Below, one piece after another: positions 29,346 to 40,365 of a stretch of 64,000 nucleotides of DNA (the stretch's first letter is position 1; each line of letters starts with the position of its first letter). The stretch covers positions 1,116,001 to 1,180,000 of the forward strand of contig NC_018514.1 in assembly GCF_000292915.1 (NCBI RefSeq), read 5' to 3'. The stretch comes from Burkholderia cepacia GG4. GTDB lineage: Bacteria > Pseudomonadota > Gammaproteobacteria > Burkholderiales > Burkholderiaceae. The notes under the pieces are model-generated. The model saw nothing but the letters and a program-made list of their open reading frames with translations. It did not search any database and was not told the DNA's origin. Both the position numbers and the translations under genes were made by a program.

Positions 29346-29976
29346 ATTTCACCCTCGCAGCCCAATAATCCCCCCGCCGATTTCCTCACGCGAAATCGGA
29401 GCTCCGGATTAAAAAGGGACAATTAATTGACCGGTAATTATGTGACTCGCATACCCTTCCGCTGAAATTACATCCGGCAATTTATTCTTGTAAAAAGCCG
29501 GGTCAAATCGCCAATTGCATGCCGCGATCCAAATTGGGGAAGTGACGGGAAATTGAATTTATTTAGGTCATTTCGAGAAGACGTGTTAATCCGACCGGCT
29601 CGCGGTGGCAGCCCGGTTCTATTGCAGGGACACTTGCCGAACGGACGTGCAACGCAAGCTGGCCGGCCGCCGGCGGTTGGAGGTTCGCGCCCCGTGGGTC
29701 GTGCCAGGCTGTTTGCGTGGCACGAACGGACGGCCCGTTTTTCCGGCCATTGACGAGCCCCGGCCAAACAACTGACGAATCCCAAAAGCACAGCGAACTA
29801 TAGAAGTGATTTTATGGATTAACAAGTCAAAAACCCGGAATTGATTTGAGCGCTAACTCGAACGCAATTTGGCAAATGAAACAAAACGTAACGACGGCAT
29901 CGATCGGCATGATTGGCACTAGAATCCAACAGCGCTTGTGCGTCACCTTCCAATTACGCAAATTCTTCATTTCGGA
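29346..29976. other. Divergent control region of the T6SS locus
   Basis: A 631-base stretch without a credible gene, markedly richer in A and T than its surroundings, between leftward tssJ and the rightward lipoprotein gene. It should hold the main promoters for both arms. No clean sigma-54 -24/-12 pair was found on either strand. Confidence 0.7.
29479..29506 (-). promoter_or_regulatory. Candidate sigma-70 promoter for the tssJ operon
   Basis: Reading leftward, TTGACC (29506-29501) and TAAATT (29484-29479) are separated by 16 bases, about 135 bases before tssJ. The fit is moderate and not verified. Confidence 0.35.
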
Positions 29977-30363
29977 ATGAAAGCCCGGTCATCGATCGCG
30001 ATTCTTCTCGGCGCCTTGTGGCTGGGAATCGGCGGGTGCAGCACGTCTCCGACGCAGTCGGCGGCGCGCGCCGCGGTCGACAGCGCGCGCGCGGCGTATG
30101 GCGCCGGCGACTACGGCCGCACGATCGCGATCCTGAGCCGCGCGAAGGAGATCGACGGAGCCGACACCGACACGCAGGTTGCCTCACACAAACTGCTCGC
30201 GTTCAGCTACTGCGTGACGAACCGCATCGCGCAGTGCCGCGCCGAGTTCTCGAAGATTCTCGACCTCAACCCGCGCTTCGACTTGTCCCCTGCCGAGAAG
30301 GGGCATCCGATCTGGGGGCCCGCGTTCGAGTTCGCGCGCCGCAGACATGCGTCGTCATCCTGA
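29977..30363 (+). CDS. T6SS-associated lipoprotein, TssQ/TagX-like position
   Basis: 128 residues from the ATG at 29977; a GTG at 29938 would add 13 residues before the signal peptide. MKARSSIAILLGALWLGIGG leads to lipobox Cys21. The mature part has a TPR-like helical pair (AAYGAGDYGRTIAILSRAKE, then CRAEFSKILDLNPRFDLSPA) and ends near HPIWGPAFEFARR. The motif LNPRFDLSPAEKGHPIWGPAF is shared by small T6SS lipoproteins encoded beside FHA genes. Its exact role is not known; a place in the outer membrane near TssJ is inferred. It is followed 48 bases later by the FHA gene. Confidence 0.75.
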   Translation: MKARSSIAILLGALWLGIGGCSTSPTQSAARAAVDSARAAYGAGDYGRTIAILSRAKEIDGADTDTQVASHKLLAFSYCVTNRIAQCRAEFSKILDLNPRFDLSPAEKGHPIWGPAFEFARRRHASSS

Positions 30364-30411
30364 ACGAACCGGTTTCCCGGCGAGCGCTTCATCCACCGAG
30401 CAACGTATGAC

Positions 30412-31839
30412 ATGCAACTGATCGTGATCGAACATGCCGGCGAGCCGGTCGGAAACGACTCCTACGACGCTGTCGTGTTCCACCCGCCCGGCGGCACCAT
30501 CGGCCGGGCGACCGACAATCATCTCGTGCTGCGCGACGACACCCGGCAGATTTCGCGGCTGCAGGCCCTGCTGCAGGTTGGCGACGACGCGTGCCTGCTG
30601 AAGAACCTGAGCAGCGTGTCGACGATCGAGGTGAACCGCGAGCCGGTCGGCTATGCGCAGGAGCGCCCGCTCCATAGCGGCGACATCATCCGCATCGGGC
30701 CGTACGTGCTGCGGGCCGAACGTGACGACGGAACCGGCGCGCCGGTCGTCGACATGACCTCCGATTCCGGCGCAAGCGCCGACCTGCGGTGCGGCCCGGC
30801 GGCTGCCGCGCGGTCTCACGGCGAGACGAAAGGCGCCGGCAACCGGCTGTGGGGGCTGCTGCAGAATCGCTTCGTCCCGCGCGGCAAGGAGTCGGGCGTC
30901 GACGTTCGGTCGGGCCCGGCACGCACGGCGGCGCCGCAGCCGGCGAGCCGCGCTGCGACGGCCGCGCCCTCCGCGCCATCGCAGCGCGACCTGAATCAGC
31001 TGTCGATCGATCCGCTCGACCTGTTCGCGCAGTCGTCGTCCGATCTCGGCGTATCGGGTTCGCCTTCATCCGACGAACGCAGCGGCGCTGCCGAGCGCGC
31101 CGCGCCGTCCGCGACGCAGGCCGACCACGCGCCCGAGTGGACGCAGCACGTGCGCGTGCAACCGGCGGCCGGGCGCGCCGATACCCGGCCGGCCGACGAG
31201 CCGGCGCCGCAGGCGGCCCGCGCGCCGGCACCGCCGACCCCTGATGAATTACTGACCGCGTTCTTCGAAGGCGCGGGGCTCGATACGGCCGCCGCATCGC
31301 ATCAGTGGTCGGCCGAACAGCTATACATCGCCGGGCAATTGCTGGCGCTGTTCGCGAACGGCACGGTCGAGCTGCTGTCGTCGCGCAGCATCCTGAAGCG
31401 GGAGGTGAAGGCGCACATGACGATGCTGCTCGATCGCGAGAACAACCCGCTGAAGCTGCTGCCGGACGGTGGCGCCGTGCTGCGCCAGATGTTCGGACTG
31501 CCGCTGCCAGGCTTCATGTCGCCGCAGAGCGCGGTCAGCGACGCGTTCCAGGATCTGCACGCGCACCAGATCGGCATGGTCGCCGGCATGCGCGCCGCGC
31601 TGATGGACCTGCTGACGCGCTTTTCGCCGCAACGGCTGCGCGAGCGCGACGATGCGATGCGCTGGTACGAGAAGCGCGTGCCCGCGCTCTACAAGGCGAG
31701 GATGTGGGATCGTTATGCCGCGACCCATCGCGACACGGTGTTCGCGATCGAAGACGATTTCGCGTCGGTGTTCGGCAAGGCATTTCTTGCGGCGTACGAC
31801 GCGGAAGTGGAAAGCTATCGCGGCAGCAGCCGGCATTGA
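30412..31839 (+). CDS. tagH: T6SS FHA-domain protein TagH
   Basis: 475 residues. An N-terminal FHA domain (about 1-105) contains GTIGRATDNHLVLRD with Gly31-Arg32, then QISRLQALLQV and the STIEVN strand. The usual SxxH motif reads S-R-L-Q here. A long low-complexity linker follows (about 110-280), then the TagH C-terminal domain (ELLTAFFEGAGLD, FMSPQSAVSDAFQDLHAHQI, WYEKRVPALYKARMWDRYAA). FHA binds phosphothreonine; in the known pathway the T6SS kinase phosphorylates this protein to license assembly. Its gene runs opposite to the main operon. Confidence 0.92.
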   Translation: MQLIVIEHAGEPVGNDSYDAVVFHPPGGTIGRATDNHLVLRDDTRQISRLQALLQVGDDACLLKNLSSVSTIEVNREPVGYAQERPLHSGDIIRIGPYVLRAERDDGTGAPVVDMTSDSGASADLRCGPAAAARSHGETKGAGNRLWGLLQNRFVPRGKESGVDVRSGPARTAAPQPASRAATAAPSAPSQRDLNQLSIDPLDLFAQSSSDLGVSGSPSSDERSGAAERAAPSATQADHAPEWTQHVRVQPAAGRADTRPADEPAPQAARAPAPPTPDELLTAFFEGAGLDTAAASHQWSAEQLYIAGQLLALFANGTVELLSSRSILKREVKAHMTMLLDRENNPLKLLPDGGAVLRQMFGLPLPGFMSPQSAVSDAFQDLHAHQIGMVAGMRAALMDLLTRFSPQRLRERDDAMRWYEKRVPALYKARMWDRYAATHRDTVFAIEDDFASVFGKAFLAAYDAEVESYRGSSRH

Positions 31840-32063
31840 GCGGCGGGGGCCGCGTGTGCCGTAGCTCGACGCAGGAAGGCGTGTCGCACGTTCGCTACCG
31901 TGCGTCGTGTGCCCATGCTCGATTGGAGCGACCGTCATTGCCGGGCGTGGTTGAACCGATCGACGCAGGCATCTCCGGATCGCCTGGATTTCAGGGACGA
32001 CGCATCACGACACCGCACGATGCCGGCGCCGCCATACCGCTACCAAACGAAACGGAAAAAACA

Positions 32064-32086
32064 GGGCCGGGCAGAACGCCCGGCCC
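32064..32086 (-). terminator. Intrinsic terminator of the aldehyde dehydrogenase gene
   Basis: A perfect 9-bp stem GGGCCGGGC / GCCCGGCCC with a 5-base loop. On the minus strand it is followed by TGTTTTTTCCGTTT, a good U-tract. It lies 53 bases after the stop at 32139, and also blocks readthrough toward tagH. Confidence 0.85.
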
Positions 32087-32138
32087 GTAACAACACGCGT
32101 GCCGCGCAAACGGCGGCATGCACGCGGTCGATCCTGCG

Positions 32139-35064
<2,926 letters not shown>

Positions 35065-35079
35065 GGTTCGTTCCTCCCC

Positions 35080-37299
35080 TCAGGCCGTCTTCAGCTGGCT
35101 GCCGACCGGCAGCTTGCGCAGCCGCGTGCCGGTCGCCGCGAAGATCGCGTTCGACAGTGCCGCCGCGGTCGCGGCGGTGCCCGGTTCGCCGATCCCGCCC
35201 GGCGCTTCGCCGCTTTTGACGAGGTGAACCTCGATCGGCGGCGTCTCGTTGATGCGCATCATCCGGTAGTCCGTGAAGTTGCTCTGCACAACGCGGCCGT
35301 CCTCGATCGTGATCTCGCCATACAGCGCACCCGTGATCCCGAAGATGATGCCGCCCTGCACCTGCGCGTCGATCGTGCTCGGATTCACGGCCATCCCGCA
35401 GTCGACCGCGCACACGGCGCGCTTGACCTGCACCTCGCCGTCTTCCACCGCGACGTCGATGACGATCGAGAAGAAGCTGCCGAACGCGTGCATCACCGAT
35501 ACGCCGCGCCCTTGCCCCTTCGGCAGCGGCGAGCCCCACCCGGCCGCCTTGGTCGCGACGTCCAGCACGTTGCGCGCCCGCGGCGTCTTGTCGAGCAGCG
35601 CACGGCGATACTGGACGGGATCGATCCTGGCCTGCGCGGCGAGCTCGTCGATGAAGCTCTCGACCACGAACGTGCCGCGCGTCGCCCCGACGCCGCGCCA
35701 GAACGCCGTCGGCACGTGGCGCGGTTCCTGGCGCACGTAGTCGACGAGCTGGTTCGGCAGGTCGTACGGCAGCTCGGCCGACACCTCGACCGCATCGGGA
35801 TCGATGCCGTTCTGGAAGGCGGGCGGCGCAAAGCGCGCCATGATCGACGAGCCGACGATCCGGTGCTGCCATGCTACGGGCTTGCCGTTCGCGTCGAGGC
35901 CGGCCGAGATCTTGTCGTAGTAGTACGGGCGATACATGTCGTGCTGGATGTCTTCCTCGCGCGTCCACATGACCTTCACCGGCGCGTTCACCTGCCTGCC
36001 GACCTTCACCGCTTGCGCCGCCATGTCCGCCTCGAGGCGCCGGCCGAAGCCGCCGCCGAGCAGGTGGTTGTGCACGACGATCCGCTCGGGCGGGAAAGCC
36101 GTGATCCGTTGCACGATGTCGCGCACGCGCGTCGGCACCTGCGTGCCGAGCCAGACTTCGCAACCGTCGGGGCGCACGTGCACCGTGCAGTTCACGGGTT
36201 CCATCGTCGCGTGCGCGAGGAACGGTTGTTCGTAGACGGCGTCGACGCGCGTCTTCGCGCTCGCGAACGCCTTGCCGACGTCGCCGTCCTTGCGCGCGAC
36301 GGCGCCCTTGCCGTTCGCGGCGGCGTGCGCGAGATCGGCGACGATGTCCTTCGTCGACACCTTCGCGTTCGCGCCTTCGTTCCATTTGACGACGAGCGCC
36401 GACGCGCCGCGCTTCGCGGCCCACGTGTGATCGCCGACCACCGCGACCGCGTTGTCGACGCGCACCACCTGGCGCACGCCGGGAATCTTCTTCGCGGCCG
36501 TATCGTCGACGCTCGCGACCGTGCCGCCGAACACCGGGCTGTTTACGATCACCGCGTACAGCATGCCGGGCACGCGCACGTCGAGCCCGAACTGCGCGGT
36601 GCCGTCGACCTTTTCCGGCGAATCGAGGCGCTTCACCGGCTTGCCGACCAGCTTGAAATCAGCCGGCTTCTTCAGTGCGACGTCCTTCGGCACCGGCAGC
36701 TTCGCGGCAGCATCGGCGAGCTGCCCGTACGACGCGCGCCGGCCGCTCGGCGGGTGCTGCACTTCGCCGTTTTCGGCCCGGCACGTGGCCGGATCGACGT
36801 TCCATTGCTTCGCGGCCGCCGACACCAGCAGCGTCCGCGCGATCGCGCCGGCCCGGCGCATCGGCTCCCACGCGTAGCGCACCGACGTCGAGCCGCCCGT
36901 CAGCTGTCCGCCGAGCAGTGGATCGAAAAACAGCTTCTCGTTCGGCGGCGCATGGTTGAGCGTCACGCTCGACAGCGGCACCTCGAGTTCCTCGGCGATC
37001 AACATCGGCAGCGCCGTGTAGACACCCTGCCCCATCTCCGCCTTCGGCATCACCAGCGTGACCTTGCCGCTGCGGTCGATCTGCACGAACGCGTTCGGCG
37101 CGAATACGCCGGCGCGCGCGCTTTCGTTCGCATCGCCGCCGATCACCGTGCGCCGTGCGTCATCGCCGGCGGCCGGCATGCTGAAGCCGAGCAGCAAGCC
37201 GCCGCCCGCGGCTGCGCCGAGCGACACGCCGAACCGGAGGAACGAACGGCGCGACACGCCTGCGCCGGCCCGACCTGCTTCGATCAGTCCTCGCGACAT
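35080..37299 (-). CDS. Molybdopterin-binding aldehyde oxidase large subunit, Tat-exported
   Basis: 739 residues. A twin-arginine signal (SRRSFLRFGVSLGAAAGGGL, residues 16-35) sends it folded to the periplasm. Xanthine-oxidase-family features: MGQGVYTALPMLIAEEL, LLGGGFGRR, WRGVGATRG, and a late GGIGEPGTAATAAAL with the catalytic Glu region. This is the IorB / isoquinoline-1-oxidoreductase-like type, split from its 2Fe-2S partner and lacking a FAD subunit. Substrates in this group are aldehydes or N-heterocycles; none can be chosen from sequence alone. Confidence 0.93.
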   Translation of the reverse strand: MSRGLIEAGRAGAGVSRRSFLRFGVSLGAAAGGGLLLGFSMPAAGDDARRTVIGGDANESARAGVFAPNAFVQIDRSGKVTLVMPKAEMGQGVYTALPMLIAEELEVPLSSVTLNHAPPNEKLFFDPLLGGQLTGGSTSVRYAWEPMRRAGAIARTLLVSAAAKQWNVDPATCRAENGEVQHPPSGRRASYGQLADAAAKLPVPKDVALKKPADFKLVGKPVKRLDSPEKVDGTAQFGLDVRVPGMLYAVIVNSPVFGGTVASVDDTAAKKIPGVRQVVRVDNAVAVVGDHTWAAKRGASALVVKWNEGANAKVSTKDIVADLAHAAANGKGAVARKDGDVGKAFASAKTRVDAVYEQPFLAHATMEPVNCTVHVRPDGCEVWLGTQVPTRVRDIVQRITAFPPERIVVHNHLLGGGFGRRLEADMAAQAVKVGRQVNAPVKVMWTREEDIQHDMYRPYYYDKISAGLDANGKPVAWQHRIVGSSIMARFAPPAFQNGIDPDAVEVSAELPYDLPNQLVDYVRQEPRHVPTAFWRGVGATRGTFVVESFIDELAAQARIDPVQYRRALLDKTPRARNVLDVATKAAGWGSPLPKGQGRGVSVMHAFGSFFSIVIDVAVEDGEVQVKRAVCAVDCGMAVNPSTIDAQVQGGIIFGITGALYGEITIEDGRVVQSNFTDYRMMRINETPPIEVHLVKSGEAPGGIGEPGTAATAAALSNAIFAATGTRLRKLPVGSQLKTA

Positions 37300-37336
37300 G
37301 TCAGCCTCCGCAGAGCCGCCTCAATGAGGCTGACCG

Positions 37337-37373
37337 CCCCCACGGGGGGCAGCGAACAAAGTGAGCGTGGGGG
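37337..37373. repeat. REP-like intergenic hairpin in the oxidase operon
   Basis: Inverted arms CCCCCAC (37337-37343) and GTGGGGG (37367-37373) flank GGGGGGCAGCGAACAAAGTG and a short tail. This resembles a GC-rich intergenic hairpin remembered from many Burkholderia gaps. It sits between the 2Fe-2S and Moco genes and could tune their transcript ratio. Confidence 0.6.
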
Positions 37374-37383
37374 TTGTTTCATC

Positions 37384-37839
37384 TCAGCCTCCCTTCGCGG
37401 CGTGCTTGACCGCCGCGCGAATCCGGTTGTAGGTGCCGCAGCGGCAGATGTTGCCGGCCATTGCCGCGTCGATGTCGGCGTCGCTCGGGTGCGGGTTCGA
37501 GGCGATCAGCGCGGTGGCCGCCATCACTTGCCCCGACTGGCAGTAGCCGCACTGGACGACGTCGAGTTCGCGCCAGGCTTCCTGAACCTTCTGGCCGGCC
37601 GGCGTCGCGCCGACGGCCTCGATCGTCGTGATCTTGCGGCCCGCGACGGCCGCGACCGGCAGCACGCACGAGCGCGCGGCCACGCCGTCGAGATGCACGG
37701 TGCACGCGCCGCATTGCGCGATCCCGCAGCCGAACTTCGTGCCGGTCAGGCCGACGACGTCGCGCAGGACCCACAGCAGGGGCATGTCGTCGGGAGCGTC
37801 GACCGTGCGGTTCTCGCCGTTGATATTGAGGGTGACCAT
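37384..37839 (-). CDS. (2Fe-2S)-binding subunit of the molybdenum oxidase
   Basis: 151 residues. The plant-type cluster cysteines are Cys38, 43, 46 and 58 ([17 protein letters not shown]). The second, alpha-helical cluster uses Cys97, 100, 132 and 134 ([21 protein letters not shown]). No signal peptide is present, so it must travel to the periplasm with the Tat-exported large subunit. It is the first gene of the oxidase operon. Confidence 0.95.
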   Translation of the reverse strand: MVTLNINGENRTVDAPDDMPLLWVLRDVVGLTGTKFGCGIAQCGACTVHLDGVAARSCVLPVAAVAGRKITTIEAVGATPAGQKVQEAWRELDVVQCGYCQSGQVMAATALIASNPHPSDADIDAAMAGNICRCGTYNRIRAAVKHAAKGG

Positions 37840-37971
37840 TCAGCCTCCGGGGCCGGTGTATTGGGGAAGCAGCGCGACCGGCGCGCCGTGTTGTCATCGC
37901 CGCCGCGCGATGCGCAGCGGCTGCCGCACGGCCCGGGTGGGGGCGAGCCGTGACGGTGGTAAAGCGCGGGC

Positions 37972-38271
37972 TTATTCGGCCGCGTCGATGCCCGACAGCA
38001 CCTTGATGACCGGCGGTGCAGCGAACCAGTCGGCCGACTTGATGCCGAACGCGGTGAAGTACGGGCTGGCGAGGTGTGCGTCGAACGCGGCCTGGTCGTC
38101 GTAGATTTCGAACAGGTGCAGCGCCGACGAGCCGTCCTGCTCGCGGAACAGGTCGTAGCGGCGGTTGCCGGGTTCGGCGCGGGATGCCGCCACCATGCTC
38201 CGCAATTCGGCCTCGACGGCCTGCGCGTGTTCGGGTTTCGGAAACACCGAGGCCATCACATAAAGCGCCAT
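37972..38271 (-). CDS. Antibiotic biosynthesis monooxygenase (ABM) family protein
   Basis: 99 residues from the ATG at 38271, with AAGGAG 9 bases upstream; an earlier ATG at 38319 lacks a ribosome site. MALYVMASVFPKPEHAQAVE, ELRSMVAASRAEPGN-RRYDLF and FEIYDDQAAFDAHLASPYF show the ferredoxin-like ABM fold. Members include small quinol monooxygenases and YgiN-like proteins. It follows the oxidoreductase gene by 79 bases, so both probably respond to the TetR regulator and handle quinones or other electrophiles; that function is inferred. Confidence 0.85.
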   Translation of the reverse strand: MALYVMASVFPKPEHAQAVEAELRSMVAASRAEPGNRRYDLFREQDGSSALHLFEIYDDQAAFDAHLASPYFTAFGIKSADWFAAPPVIKVLSGIDAAE

Positions 38272-38350
38272 GTCTTCACTCCTTTCGAAACGGGAAATGA
38301 GGCTGCCGGCCCGCGCCACAGGACGCGGGCCGGCAGCCGGTTTGCTCGCG

Positions 38351-39394
38351 TCAGGCCAGTACGTCCGGGCCCACGCGTACGACGACCTTGCCGAAATTCT
38401 TGCCGGCGAGCAAGCCGATCAGCGCAGTCGGCGCGTCGGCCAGATCGGGGATCACATCCTCGAGCGCCTTCACCTTGCCTTGCGCGACCCACTCGCTCAT
38501 TTCCGCCAGAAACGGCGCGTAACCAGTTGCATAGTGATCGAGAATGATGAAACCCTGCATCCGGATGCGCTTGCGCAGGATCGTCGCCATCAGCAGCGGC
38601 AGGCGATCGGGGCCGGCCGGCAGCGCGGTGTCGTTGTAGTGCGCGATCAGCCCGCACACCGGCACGCGCGCATGCTCGTTGAGCAGCGGCCACACCGCAT
38701 CGAACACGGCGCCGCCGACGTTCTCGAAGTAGACGTCGATGCCGTTCGGGCAGGCTTCCTTCAGCTTGACGGCAAACTGCGGATCGCGGTGATCGACGCA
38801 GGCGTCGAAGCCGAGCGTGTCTTGCACGTACGCGACCTTGTCGGCGCCACCCGCGACGCCGACCACCCGGCAGCCCTTCAGCTTCGCGATCTGGCCGACC
38901 ACCGCGCCGACCGCCCCGCTCGCGGCGGCTACGACCACGGTTTCGCCGGCCTTCGGCTCGCCGATCTTCAGTAGTCCGGTGTACGCGGTGAACCCCGGCA
39001 TGCCGAGCACGCCGAGCGCATGCGATGGATGCGCGAAATCGCGGCCGAGCGGAATGAGATCGCTGCCGTCGGACAGCGAATAGTCCTGCCAGCCGCCGCC
39101 CGCGACGACCAGGTCGCCCTCGCGATACGCGGGCAGGTTCGACGTCACGACGCGGCTGACGGTGCCGCCGACCATCACGTCGCCGAGCGCGACCGGCGGC
39201 GCATACGACGGCGTGTCGCTCATCCGGCCGCGCATGTACGGATCGAGCGACAGCCACACGGTGCGTAACAGCACCTGGCCGGCACCGGGCACCGGCACGT
39301 CGCCGGTTTCGGTACGAAAATCGTTCGGGGTGGGCGCGCCGACCGGGCGCGCGTTCAGGATGACTCTGTGGTTTGCTGCCTTGCTTTGCGGCAT
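38351..39394 (-). CDS. NADP-dependent oxidoreductase (quinone/alkenal reductase type)
   Basis: 347 residues from the ATG at 39394, with GGAGG 7 bases before it. It belongs to the zinc-free medium-chain reductase group of leukotriene B4 12-hydroxydehydrogenase, CurA and YncB: SLDPYMRGRM, LGMPGFTAYTGLL, the NADP-binding VVAAASGAVGAVVGQIAKLKG and FENVGG. Such enzymes reduce activated C=C bonds of enals and enones. Its promoter region carries a palindrome also present before the tetR gene. A DNA stretch of 228 bases separates it from tetR, with a terminator between. Confidence 0.9.
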   Translation of the reverse strand: MPQSKAANHRVILNARPVGAPTPNDFRTETGDVPVPGAGQVLLRTVWLSLDPYMRGRMSDTPSYAPPVALGDVMVGGTVSRVVTSNLPAYREGDLVVAGGGWQDYSLSDGSDLIPLGRDFAHPSHALGVLGMPGFTAYTGLLKIGEPKAGETVVVAAASGAVGAVVGQIAKLKGCRVVGVAGGADKVAYVQDTLGFDACVDHRDPQFAVKLKEACPNGIDVYFENVGGAVFDAVWPLLNEHARVPVCGLIAHYNDTALPAGPDRLPLLMATILRKRIRMQGFIILDHYATGYAPFLAEMSEWVAQGKVKALEDVIPDLADAPTALIGLLAGKNFGKVVVRVGPDVLA

Positions 39395-39566
39395 GGGAAC
39401 CTCCGTCAACAGGGACAAACGTGCAACGAGCACGATCGGATCAATGCGGAACAACCGTGATACGGATGCCTGCGGGATGCCTGCGGCCGTGCCGGCGGAC
39501 CGGCCGCTGCAGCCGCGGGCGCGCGGGTAAAGCAATCGGACTTCGGCAATCGGACTTCGGCAAAAG

Positions 39567-39581
39567 TAGACCAGTCGTCTA
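39567..39581. promoter_or_regulatory. Palindromic operator before the oxidoreductase gene
   Basis: TAGACCAGTCGTCTA, arms TAGAC/GTCTA. It differs by one central base from the palindrome in front of tetR at 40265. It lies between the tetR terminator and the oxidoreductase start. The arms resemble the NemR box described in E. coli. Confidence 0.8.
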
Positions 39582-39591
39582 GCGCTCACAT

Positions 39592-39617
39592 AAAAACAAG
39601 GCGCGCCTGCGCGCGCC
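39592..39617 (-). terminator. Intrinsic terminator of the tetR gene
   Basis: A 7-bp stem GGCGCGC / GCGCGCC with a CTGC loop at 39600-39617. On the minus strand it is followed by TTGTTTTTATG. It ends the tetR transcript 5 bases after the gene and separates it from the oxidoreductase promoter. Confidence 0.75.
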
Positions 39618-39621
39618 CGGG

Positions 39622-40242
39622 TTACAGCTGCGCTCCGTCTGGCGCGACGGGCGGCAGGTTCAGCATCCGCAGCGTTTCGAGCATCGCGCGTTCGAGCGGT
39701 TTGCGGTTGCGGTGAATCTTCTCCAGCAGCGTTGCGCCAAGCCACAGCTCGTAAAGGATCGCCGCCGTGTGCGCCGGATCGGCGACGCCGCGCAGCGAAC
39801 CGTCGGCCAGCCCGGCCTCGATGCCGCCCGCGAGCCGCTCGATGATCTGGCTGGTGCCGCGCCGCAGGACCGCGCGCATCGCCTCCGACAGGTCGGAGAC
39901 TTCCGCGCCGAGCTTCACCGCGAGGCACTTGCCTTCCGGATCGTCCGCGCATTGCGTGTGCAGCCAGTTGCCCCAGTACGTCATCAGGCGCTGCGCGCCC
40001 GTGCCGGCCTGATGCTTGAGCAGCTTGTCGAGATGTTCGAGATAGCCTTCGAAATACGATTCGAGCAGGGCTTCGCCGAACGCCTCCTTCGAGCCGAAAT
40101 AATGGTAGAACGAGCCCTTCGGGATGCCCGCCGCGGCGAGAATCTCGTTCAGACCGACCGCCGAAAACCCCTTGTGGAGCATGATCGGCTTCGCGATATT
40201 CAGGATGTGCTGGCGAACTTCCGCGCCTGAAGATGCATTCAT
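39622..40242 (-). CDS. TetR/AcrR family transcriptional regulator
   Basis: 206 residues from the ATG at 40242 (MNASSGAEVRQHILNIAKPI); an ATG at 40260 adds six residues. The N-terminal helix-turn-helix reads LNEILAAAGIPKGSFYHYFG, then SKEAFGEALLESYFE. The C-terminal half has DDPEGKCLAVKLGAEVSDLS, like the NemR/AcuR/YxaF type with a cysteine able to sense electrophiles. A 15-bp palindrome stands 23 bases before the start and again before the downstream oxidoreductase gene, so it most likely represses both. Confidence 0.92.
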   Translation of the reverse strand: MNASSGAEVRQHILNIAKPIMLHKGFSAVGLNEILAAAGIPKGSFYHYFGSKEAFGEALLESYFEGYLEHLDKLLKHQAGTGAQRLMTYWGNWLHTQCADDPEGKCLAVKLGAEVSDLSEAMRAVLRRGTSQIIERLAGGIEAGLADGSLRGVADPAHTAAILYELWLGATLLEKIHRNRKPLERAMLETLRMLNLPPVAPDGAQL

Positions 40243-40264
40243 GATGGCGTATCTTAGCAACGAT

Positions 40265-40279
40265 TAGACCGGTCGTCTA
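40265..40279. promoter_or_regulatory. Palindromic autoregulatory operator of tetR
   Basis: TAGACCGGTCGTCTA, same arms as the site at 39567. Its nearness to the tetR start (23 bases) suggests autorepression. Confidence 0.8.
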
Positions 40280-40365
40280 GTAACGTCGAGCCGGCAAGTT
40301 GAGCGGCACTTTACCTGAATCGCGCCGCGTCGCGGGCACGTTGTCGTCGCTGCGTGGCGCCCGCG

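Noticed and set aside
29468..29791. Possible 107-residue minus-strand gene upstream of tssJ
   Set aside because: No ribosome site, random composition, and the stretch has promoter-like base content.
29930..29976. Possible sigma-54 promoter starting TTGGCAC near 29912
   Set aside because: No GC element of the -12 box at the needed spacing.
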